A program made the translations under genes and the position numbers. A stretch of 36,113 nucleotides of DNA from Fulvivirga sp. GTDB taxonomy: Bacteria; Bacteroidota; Bacteroidia; Cytophagales; Cyclobacteriaceae. Numbering within the stretch: position 1 is the stretch's first letter; every line of letters starts with the position of its first letter. The notes below the pieces were generated by a model. It had not been told where the DNA came from. It saw only the letters and a list, made by a program, of their open reading frames with translations, and made no database searches. The DNA lies in assembly GCA_028280565.1 (NCBI GenBank), contig JANQLQ010000022.1, forward strand, positions 1 through 36,113. Direction: 5' to 3'. Shown piece by piece: positions 24,692 through 32,900 of this stretch.

Positions 24692-24939
24692 TTTCTATAT
24701 ATTTTATTTTTCATCAAAGATCATCACCTCTACACGGACCCTGCAAAGTCATAAAAGCTGCAGCTTCTGCCTCTTTTATCTCTTGAAAGCGGAAAGCTTT
24801 GACCTATCTTGTTTCTCCCGGTAAAGTTATAATAGATTGATCTCTTTTCGAAAGTTCATCGAACAGTGAATTGCAATGGCAGGAGTTTTGGCAAGTAAGC
24901 TTGGGATCCAAGTTATACCTACGGCGGTAGGATGCAAAA

Positions 24940-25506
24940 TCAACTTAAACGCGCTTTTTTATAAAAAGAGGCCATGGTAGCGCCCACAATAGCGCCAAAC
25001 AAATGAGATTCCCAAGAAATATTCCCGCCTGTAGGCAGTACACCGTAGAAAATGGACCCATAAATGAACAGGACCACGGCGGCGATGAGCAACGACATAA
25101 AGTCCCTTCGAAATAGCCCCAAGAAGATCAAAAATGCCGCCAACCCATATACCACACCACTCGCCCCAATGTGGTAAGATGGCCGGGCCAGTAACCATAC
25201 AAGCAGGTTAGTACCAAAATAGCAGGCTACAAATACAGTATTCGCTACCCTAGAGTAGTAAAAGAAAAGTGTAGCCCCTAAAAAGATAATAGGCACCGTG
25301 TTGGACACCAAGTGTTGGATATCACCATGAAGAATAGGCGCAAATAAAATACCAGGCAACCCTGCCGTATCCCGGGGAAAAATACCTAGGAACTTAAGAT
25401 CAAATCCATACAAAAAGTCCAAGGCAAAAGTAAGCCACATCAGGAAGACCAGCCTGAAGGGTGCAATGGAACTACCAATAATAGTGCGATTGCTTTTCGC
25501 TGGCAT
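24940..25506 (-). CDS. Rhomboid-family intramembrane serine protease
   Basis: A 188-residue membrane protein of six hydrophobic helices with the catalytic features of rhomboids: the L1-loop/TM2 motif HGDIQHLVSN, the nucleophile serine in GASGVVYG (TM4), and the histidine in ESHLFGAIVGA (TM6). Ser and His should form the catalytic dyad that cuts substrate helices within the inner membrane. It is the minimal bacterial form with no cytoplasmic domain. Its ATG (25504-25506) lies 18 nt after the stop of the 154-aa gene, so both belong to one transcript. Substrates are unknown. Confidence 0.92.
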   Translation of the reverse strand: MPAKSNRTIIGSSIAPFRLVFLMWLTFALDFLYGFDLKFLGIFPRDTAGLPGILFAPILHGDIQHLVSNTVPIIFLGATLFFYYSRVANTVFVACYFGTNLLVWLLARPSYHIGASGVVYGLAAFLIFLGLFRRDFMSLLIAAVVLFIYGSIFYGVLPTGGNISWESHLFGAIVGATMASFYKKARLS

Positions 25507-25524
25507 AGTTAAGGGGAGCCCTCG

Positions 25525-25989
25525 TTATTTTGAAGGATCTTTTATCATTTCCAAACTGATCAATTTAGACTCTTCGTACCCGATAGACATGTATCCCAGC
25601 ACTCCCCCCGAGGATTCCGCGATCTTCCGGGCCATATCTTTGATACTGGCATAGAAATCCACCGCAAAATTTTTATCTAGTTTTGGAAAGATCTCGTTGA
25701 GCTGGGTCAGTTGAGCAATGATCTCAGGGTTACGTACTTCGGCATCTATGGGATACTTCTGGATCAGTACCTTGAGTTTATCCTCAAAGTCCTGCCCTAC
25801 CTCTTTGTAATAATCTAGTAATTCTTTTCGCGCCTTTTGCTGTTTTATCTTCGATAGCGTGATCGCCTCTTTCATTTCAGTCTTGTCGATATTATTATCT
25901 GCACCAGCTATTAAAATCGCCACTAGCATAGGCACTTGGAACATAAGATCTACCTCTTCTTGAGTCAAATTATTAAATTGATCCACCAT
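25525..25989 (-). CDS. Conserved helical protein, possibly TerB-like
   Basis: A 154-residue soluble, mostly helical acidic protein. The stretch QVPMLVAILIAGADNNIDKT followed by EMKEAITLSKIKQ resembles the first helices of TerB-like proteins, where an Asp-rich turn follows a hydrophobic helix; the resemblance is weak and no function can be claimed. The C-terminal SSGGVLGYMSIGYEE is the most glycine-rich part. I chose the ATG at 25987-25989 over a TTG four codons upstream. A perfect -7 element (TATTTTTG on the minus strand, 26036-26043) lies about 47 nt ahead of this ATG. It is followed 18 nt later by the rhomboid gene, suggesting joint expression. Confidence 0.7.
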   Translation of the reverse strand: MVDQFNNLTQEEVDLMFQVPMLVAILIAGADNNIDKTEMKEAITLSKIKQQKARKELLDYYKEVGQDFEDKLKVLIQKYPIDAEVRNPEIIAQLTQLNEIFPKLDKNFAVDFYASIKDMARKIAESSGGVLGYMSIGYEESKLISLEMIKDPSK

Positions 25990-26035
25990 TTTTTCAGACA
26001 ACTTTTTTATGAATACCCATTAAACTTAGGGAAAT

Positions 26036-26043
26036 CAAAAATA
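26036..26043 (-). promoter_or_regulatory. Candidate -7 element of the TerB-like/rhomboid operon
   Basis: On the minus strand this reads TATTTTTG, matching TAnnTTTG. A TTTA-type sequence about 22 nt upstream could serve as a weak -33 element. It lies in the 268-nt divergent region in front of the sigma-54 activator gene; a promoter for that gene on the plus strand was not evident. Confidence 0.4.
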
Positions 26044-26257
26044 TAATAAGTAACTCATCATTTCCTAAAAATTGATTCATTTTTAATCCTTATTGTTGTA
26101 GCTTTCGATATTAGGATGTGATATAGTCCCTACACGATAAAGAAAGGGCATTTTTTGATAAGGTAAAAGTCGAAGTTATCCCACCTGGGAGATTTTTGAT
26201 ACCTATTTTTTTAGTCATTTTACTATCTTGCTGTTTAAAACCAATTAAAAAGTTCTT

Positions 26258-27616
26258 ATGTACGAAAAAGACCCGGTGAAGATTTTTGTGGTTGAGGATG
26301 ATCCTGCTTATACAAAATTCCTTGAATATGTCCTGAGTTTGAACCCTGATTTCGAGGTCTCTGTTTTTGGCACTGGCAAAGAGTGCCTGGAAAATTTGTA
26401 CAAAGAACCGGCCATTATCACGTTAGACTACACCTTGCCTGATCTGCCGGGCGAGAAAGTGCTGATTGAAATCCAAAAATATAACCCAGCGTGCCAAGTC
26501 ATCATCATCTCTGCGCAGGAGAAGATCGGAACAGCGGTTGAGCTTTTGAAATTGGGCGCCTACGACTACATTATTAAGGACGAGGAAACAAAAGACCGGC
26601 TGCTCAATACGGTTAATAATGCCCGGAAGAATCTCTCTTTGGTTAAAGAGATCGACCACCTGAAGCAGGAGATCTCGGAAAAGTACGAGTTTGACAATAG
26701 CATCATTGGCAGCAGCGTGGCCCTGAAAAAGGTCTTCACCTTACTGGAAAAAGCAGTAAAAACAAACATCACCGTCTCCGTCACGGGAGAAACCGGTACC
26801 GGGAAGGAATTAGTGGCAAAAGCTATCCATTATAACTCAACGAGGAAGAAAAAGCCGTTTGTGGCGGTTAACATCACGGCCATTCCTAAAGAATTAATGG
26901 AGTCCGAACTCTTTGGACATGAAAAAGGTTCTTTTACCGGGGCAAGCACGCGGCGGATCGGTAAGTTCGAAGAAGCCGAGGGCGGGACGATCTTCCTGGA
27001 CGAGATCGGTGAAATGGATCTGAACCTGCAAGCAAAACTATTGCGTGTATTACAAGAAAGAGAGCTTACCCGGGTGGGAGGTAACGAGATAATCAAGCTG
27101 GACATACGCCTTATTGTAGCAACGCACAGGGACCTGGCCGAAGAGGTGAAAAAGGGAAGTTTTCGCGAGGACCTGTACTATCGTTTATTGGGTCTTCCTG
27201 TTCATCTGCCCCCATTAAGGGATAGAGATAAGGACATCATTGTACTTGCAAAATATTTCTTAAAAGAATTTTCGAAAGAAAACGGCTTGCCAGAATTAGT
27301 ATTAGGCGTTGAGGCACAAGAAAAGCTGATGACCTACCCGTTTCCGGGCAATGTACGTGAGCTCAAGTCGATCATAGAACTCGCCGCGGTCATGGCTAAC
27401 GGGCACGAGGTGATGAGTGAAGACATCAACTTCAACAGCATTTCCAAGGAGACCAATTTCTTATTTGAAGAGATGTCGTTACGGGATTACACTTTCAAGA
27501 TTATCCGCTACTTCCTTGACAAGTACGATAATAACGTGTTGAAAGTGGCAGACAAATTGGATATCGGCAAATCCACGATATATCGGTACCTAAAAGAAAT
27601 GGAAGAAGAAGTATAA
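26258..27616 (+). CDS. Sigma-54-dependent response regulator (NtrC family)
   Basis: A 452-residue three-domain activator. The receiver domain (about 7-120) has Asp15/Asp16-type acidic residues and phosphoacceptor Asp57 in IITLDYTLPD. The AAA+ domain (about 148-375) has Walker A GETGTGKE at 177-184, Walker B GGTIFLDEIGEMD from 242, the sensor region RLIVATHRDL, and the sigma-54 contact loop as GSFTGA (224-229) instead of the usual GAFTGA. A Fis-type helix-turn-helix ends the protein (VLKVADKLDIGKSTIYRYLK). It drives transcription from sigma-54 promoters when phosphorylated. The hybrid kinase gene starts 6 nt downstream and is the obvious phosphate donor. Confidence 0.95.
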   Translation: MYEKDPVKIFVVEDDPAYTKFLEYVLSLNPDFEVSVFGTGKECLENLYKEPAIITLDYTLPDLPGEKVLIEIQKYNPACQVIIISAQEKIGTAVELLKLGAYDYIIKDEETKDRLLNTVNNARKNLSLVKEIDHLKQEISEKYEFDNSIIGSSVALKKVFTLLEKAVKTNITVSVTGETGTGKELVAKAIHYNSTRKKKPFVAVNITAIPKELMESELFGHEKGSFTGASTRRIGKFEEAEGGTIFLDEIGEMDLNLQAKLLRVLQERELTRVGGNEIIKLDIRLIVATHRDLAEEVKKGSFREDLYYRLLGLPVHLPPLRDRDKDIIVLAKYFLKEFSKENGLPELVLGVEAQEKLMTYPFPGNVRELKSIIELAAVMANGHEVMSEDINFNSISKETNFLFEEMSLRDYTFKIIRYFLDKYDNNVLKVADKLDIGKSTIYRYLKEMEEEV

Positions 27617-27622
27617 CCTGTC

Positions 27623-29548
27623 ATGGAACCAGACAACAATCTATCGGACTACGTCAAAGAGGGCTCTTTCTACAAATCGGTGGTGGAAGATGGCTCGGAT
27701 ATTATATTTATAGTAGACTACTATGGTAATATTCTTTATCATAACCCGTCTGTAGAGGATACACTGGGGCACGAGCCTGGCAGCTTGATCAACAAAAACT
27801 TCTTTAACTATGTAAAGCCGGAAACTTTGTCTTCCTTCCAAGAGGATTTTCGGCAGAGCACTACCAAACCTTATGATGAAAGTGTAGAATTCCGGTTCCT
27901 CTGTAAAGATGGAAGTTTCAAATACTTAGAATTTAATTCTATCAACCTCAAGCATAAGGAAAACTTAGAGGGCCTTATCTTGGACTGCCGGGACATTAGC
28001 CAGCGTAAGAAAGATGCTGATGAACTGCTAAGGGCTCAAAAGGCCAAAGAACAATTCCTTGCCAATATGAGTCATGAGATCAGGACCCCGATCAACGGAA
28101 TTGCCGGGATGGCCAACCTGCTCTTCGAAGCCACGAGCGAACAAGACCGCTTCCAGTATTTAAATGCCATAAAGCATTCCACCGAAAACCTCAAGGTGAT
28201 TATCAATGATATTCTTGACCTCTCTGTCATTGAATCGGGCAAGTTGAAGTTTGAAACCATAGGGTTCAATATTAAATACCAGTTAGGAGCGGTGGTAGAC
28301 ACTTTCATTTACCAATCCAAAGAAAGAGGGATCGATTTAGGCTACTCCATCAGCCCGGAAGTAGACCATGTCCTGTTGGGAGATCCCGTTCGCTTAAACC
28401 AGATCCTGATCAACTTGATCAGCAATGCATTGAAGTTCACCCATATCGGTGAAATAAAAATAAACGTAGAGTTAGACCGGAAAGAAGGAAGCCGGTACTG
28501 GGTCAAATTTGAAGTCAGTGATACGGGCGTGGGCATCCCGGAAGAAAAGGTAGACCAGATCTTCGATAGTTTCACACAGGCTGATGAAAGCGTTACCCGG
28601 CGCTATGGAGGTACTGGGCTGGGCTTGTCTATCGTAAAACAACTGGTAGAATTACAAAACGGAAGTATCTCTGTACAAAGCAGGGAAAATGCAGGCACTA
28701 AGTTCATTTTTCTCATCCCCTACCAATTCGGAAGTGAAAAAGACCTGGTGCATCCTAAGGGCCGGTCTTCTTCGATACAGGCACGCTCGCATTCGTTCGA
28801 GGGACTGAAGGTATTGCTAGTAGAAGACAACGACATCAACCGGCTTTATGCCCTGAACATTCTAAAAAAGTGGGATTGTGGAGTAGACCAGGCGGAAAAC
28901 GGCTACACAGCTTTAGAAAAGCTAAAAGCGAATGAGTACGATATCATACTCATGGACGTTCAAATGCCCATTATGGACGGTTACGAGGCTACAAAAATTA
29001 TTAGGAAAACGTTTCCCGATCCTAAAAAAGGGGTACCCATAATTGCTTTGACCGCTAATGCTATCAAAGGTGATAATGAAAAATGTATAGAGCTAGGCAT
29101 GAACGACTACTTACCTAAGCCATTCCAGCCAGATGACCTTTACAAGATCTTGACAAAGTTTGTAGCGGTAACGTCACACCCTAGTGACTCGCCGCAGGAA
29201 AGCATTACGGACCTTACCTACTTAAAAAATGTCAGTAATGGAGACAAGGTGTTTATGAAAGAAATGGTGGAAACGTTTATCAAAAACACACCTATTGCGA
29301 TCAACGAGATGCAAAAATGGATGAATGAGGCCGAGTGGGAACAAATAGGCAAAGTAGCCCATAAAATTAAACCCTCCATTACATTTATGGGAATTGATCG
29401 GCTTAAACCCTTGATCAAAAATATTGAAGACTACGGCAAAGAGAATTATAACACCGATCATATTCCGAATTTGATCGAGACTTTTTCTACAGAATGTCAA
29501 AAGGCCATCGATGAATTGAAAATTATGATAGAAAAAGACTTCGTGTAA
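27623..29548 (+). CDS. PAS-HisKA-HATPase-REC-Hpt hybrid sensor histidine kinase
   Basis: A 641-residue cytoplasmic phosphorelay kinase without membrane segments. A PAS domain (about 15-128, SDIIFIVDYYGNILYHNPSV) leads to HisKA with His151 in FLANMSHEIRTPINGIAG. The ATPase domain follows, with the N-box LNQILINLISNALKFT, DTGVGIPEEKV and the GGTGLGLSI box. Next come a receiver domain with Asp445 in IILMDVQMPIMDGYEA and a C-terminal Hpt domain with His580 in KVAHKIKPS. Both internal relay sites are intact, so phosphate can pass His151, Asp445, His580 and then probably Asp57 of the sigma-54 activator encoded 6 nt upstream. A PAS sensor of this kind responds to an internal signal, not identifiable here. 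Confidence 0.95.
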   Translation: MEPDNNLSDYVKEGSFYKSVVEDGSDIIFIVDYYGNILYHNPSVEDTLGHEPGSLINKNFFNYVKPETLSSFQEDFRQSTTKPYDESVEFRFLCKDGSFKYLEFNSINLKHKENLEGLILDCRDISQRKKDADELLRAQKAKEQFLANMSHEIRTPINGIAGMANLLFEATSEQDRFQYLNAIKHSTENLKVIINDILDLSVIESGKLKFETIGFNIKYQLGAVVDTFIYQSKERGIDLGYSISPEVDHVLLGDPVRLNQILINLISNALKFTHIGEIKINVELDRKEGSRYWVKFEVSDTGVGIPEEKVDQIFDSFTQADESVTRRYGGTGLGLSIVKQLVELQNGSISVQSRENAGTKFIFLIPYQFGSEKDLVHPKGRSSSIQARSHSFEGLKVLLVEDNDINRLYALNILKKWDCGVDQAENGYTALEKLKANEYDIILMDVQMPIMDGYEATKIIRKTFPDPKKGVPIIALTANAIKGDNEKCIELGMNDYLPKPFQPDDLYKILTKFVAVTSHPSDSPQESITDLTYLKNVSNGDKVFMKEMVETFIKNTPIAINEMQKWMNEAEWEQIGKVAHKIKPSITFMGIDRLKPLIKNIEDYGKENYNTDHIPNLIETFSTECQKAIDELKIMIEKDFV

Positions 29549-29674
29549 GCCAAAACGGGTAGAGCATCATTGAAAATTCAAGTGGCATATGGAGGGGAGA
29601 CATCCAGGAACAGCGCGGCCCATTTGAAGCTTGTGGGCAAGCAGCCTGTAGGGGCTGTATCGCGCGTTTCGCGG

Positions 29675-29868
29675 GGAAAATGGGCTTGGTTGCTGGCGCC
29701 TTTTTCTTTTGGTTCATTTTCTTTTGGGCGTGCAAAAGAAAATGAAACTGGACTTAGAACCCCGAAATCTCGCTTAAACTGCTCATTGCGAGGTTCCCAT
29801 TACCCGAAACATCTTAAAAATATAGCTTAACCTACCAAAATTAAACGTCCTACTATCAAAGCTAATTT
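29675..29868. repeat. Dispersed intergenic repeat, copy 2, with 14-bp perfect hairpin
   Basis: This is homologous to bases 2-225 in the same orientation. At its centre is a perfect 14-bp inverted repeat (ttcattttcttttg at 29713-29726 and its complement at 29733-29746) with a 6-nt loop. It lies in the 390-nt gap between two convergent genes, 71 nt before the stop codon of the giant secreted protein. The left boundary cannot be fixed because copy 1 is cut by the window edge; similarity may continue left to about 29550. A reading frame crosses it (29570-29830), but it looks like translated repeat. Confidence 0.78.
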
Positions 29869-29938
29869 TCAAAGGCACCCCGGGTAGATGGCCAGTAAAA
29901 CCTACCAAATTTTGGTTTTTATGCACGGGAAAAAGTCA

Positions 29939-32900
29939 TTATTCCCTATTCATAATAGCAAGCTTGCGGTACATGAGCGCCTTCCCTTCTAATCCCACCA
30001 CCACATAATAAACGCCATTCGTCATCCCCGTGGTCTCTACGCGATAGATCCCATCACTGTTGAAGTCCAGTGTTCCGTCCATCATAGTCACGCCTCTTTG
30101 GTCTACGATCTTCCAGTCATATCTTTCCAATGGAGAAGAGTCAATGGCAAAATGCAGGACTTTATTGGCAGGGTTAGGATATAAACTAATGTTCCGCACC
30201 TGGCCGGCAAGCTCACGGTCGATGGATGTGATGGTGGATCGTGTCTTATTTGGTGCCTTAGCAATTGAGGCTGCATACACCTCCCTTGAGACCTTATCCT
30301 GCACAAAGGCAACTACATAAAGGTTAGACATGTCGTAGATCTCGGTATCTATCGTCCATTGGGCCCCCAGTCTTTGACTGGTACCTGGGGTCCAAGTAAT
30401 GTCAATGGTCTCTCCTTCGGCACCAAACAACAGCCTTTTCAATACATTTCTATAGATCCGTCCGTCTAAATTGATATTATCTTCCACTACTGCCACGTGT
30501 AAAGCGACTTGACGGTCCAGGTCTACATGAGACGTTAGCGTGACATCTACCGACAGTTGATCTGCAGGGCTCGACAGTGTATCTATCGTGATATCAAACA
30601 AAGGATCTTCCAAAGACCTTCGATCTACATCAACTTCAAAAAGCCCAAAGGTCAAACCGTTGAACCGGGAGCCGTCCATGACGGTAACAGGGGGCTGTGA
30701 CACCCCGTAGAAAGTTACACGGCCAGACGGATCGTTAGGATTGTCAAGATTGAAGCGATCAGACCCGGTAAAATCAACGTGATATTGGATGGTGGTAAAA
30801 TCTACCTCTTCAGCGTTTACCAGTTGACCTTGAGCCATATCCGTTAGATAATTATTGGCGTCAACACTGGCCTCAAGCCCATTATCTGTAAAGTGTTCGA
30901 GTAGGACCGTCCGGGTCTTGTTGCCGATGAAAATATTATCAAAAGCAAATCCATTAAAATTAGTTCCGCTAGGATTATTTGCATCACTAGCAAAAGCCAC
31001 TCGAAAACGAACGAAGTTCCTTTCCATTGTGGGGATCTCTTCAAGACTAAACCGGGCCGACACCCATCCGTTGGTTTGTCCACTCCATCCTCTTCCTCCT
31101 AGGTTAAAATTACCAGGGCTATCCCCGGGCCGACTGATCAAGCCCTCCGAATTGTACCACTCAAGGCCGCCGTTTAGGTCACCAAGATTATTCCATTCGA
31201 GGCCTCCATCTGTTGAGAACTGTAAAACGGCACCATCAAAACCCTCTTGCGTATCCACCCAGATATCCATGGAAATCATAGGACGCGTCAGCTGAGACAA
31301 GTCAAAACAAGGGCCATTGACATAAGAATCTTCATCCGGGAAGTAAACACCACCATTTCTACCTGTCCACCATACATTATTGCCTGGGTTAGTAATGGTA
31401 GACCCTGATGGAACACCCCTGACCCAGCTTGTATCACTGAAAACAGGTTGATCATTCATAACGCCAATAACCCCTGACGTTGCCACCCAGCCACCGGCAC
31501 CAGCTTCAAAATTTTCACGATACGCATCTTGTGCGGATGGGGTTATCGTATTAAAAGGAAGAATAAACACCGTTTGCGTAATAGAATTAATACACCCGTC
31601 ATTGGTTTGGACCGTCAATGTCACATCGTAATTGCCCACATCGGCATATTCATGGAAAGGATCATCGAAAATACCCGTTGTTCTTCCACCATGTGTTCCA
31701 TCCGGGATAGCATCATTCGCATTGCCAGAGATGGTCTCCCCGTCGCCAAAATCCCATGTAAAACTTTCTATTTGGCTGATTAATCCCGGATCCGATTCAT
31801 CCCGAAATTCGGTAGCGTCTCCATTACATATGGAAGCCCATACAAAACCAGGGACCGGGGTATCCCCTACTCTTACCCCCAGCTCAGTGGATGCCCTACA
31901 TCCTTGGGCGCTTTCTACATTTAACACCACCGTGTACTCATTGGGCAGGGAATAAAAATGGATAGGATTTTGGTCACTACTTACCATTCCATCGCCAAAC
32001 TCCCAAGACCAATCGACCACGGTTGATGCAACTACTGTAGAATTATCAAAAAACTCGATTTGGTCTTCTACACACGAGTTAAGTACCGAAATGACCGCCA
32101 CCGGGCTCGCCTGTACGATCACTTTCTTCATCAAGGTGGTCGGTACGTCAAAAGAATTCACATACGTGTAGAAAATATCAATGGTATCTGCACTTAATCC
32201 ATCGGTATCAAAAACCCAATCACCGTTTGTTTCCTGCGTTACTAGGCCGGAGACAGGACTTGTAAATTCGGTACCCGGGTTGCCCGTGGCAGCGTCAGGG
32301 AATCCAATAAGCCGGACTCTCCCGATATTGGCACACACAATAGGGTTATCGCTTATATCAGAGGGGGCGCCTTCTATGGTAAAGTCTATGGAAGTCACCG
32401 GGTTAACGATAGCTTCTTTTGTTATGGCATTGGTACATCCAACGGCATCTGTAAAGGTGTAAGTGACAAAATTACTCCCCACTATTGCCGAAGAGGGTTG
32501 AAAGTCCACCCTGTCCAACCCATCTTCCACTCGTGGATTGGCTAGGCCCGACCCTGGGCTGATGGAAAAAAAGCCGCCCCCTTGGTTACCCGATACAGTA
32601 ATGTCAGCGGCTGCCTCATTGCTAAACTGTGGCAGATCAAAAAAATCAACCACGGGCAACAAGTTCACGTCCACCGACACTTGGTCAGATACAGAAACAC
32701 AAGGCCCGGGGCCGTCGGGATCATCGGTCGTTAGTGTGAGGACCACCGACGAGCCAATTTCGGAGGCATCGAAGATGTAATCTGCAGTGGGGTCATTGTC
32801 GTTGCTGAAAGAACCTAGTCCACCCGTCCAGGTAACTACATTCGCAGATCCTCCTGATGATCCCAGCAACGTTATTTGCCCGGCATCTTCACATACATCC

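Noticed and set aside
24878-24893. TGGCAGGAGTTTTGGC as a sigma-54 promoter
   Set aside because: Three departures from the -24/-12 consensus including the essential GC of the -12 element, and it points away from any gene start.
29570-29830. 86-codon reading frame across the dispersed repeat (contains SFGSFSFGRAKENE)
   Set aside because: It is the translation of the repeat and its hairpin; copy 1 at the left edge does not keep the same frame intact because of the loop insertion, and there is no start-site signal.
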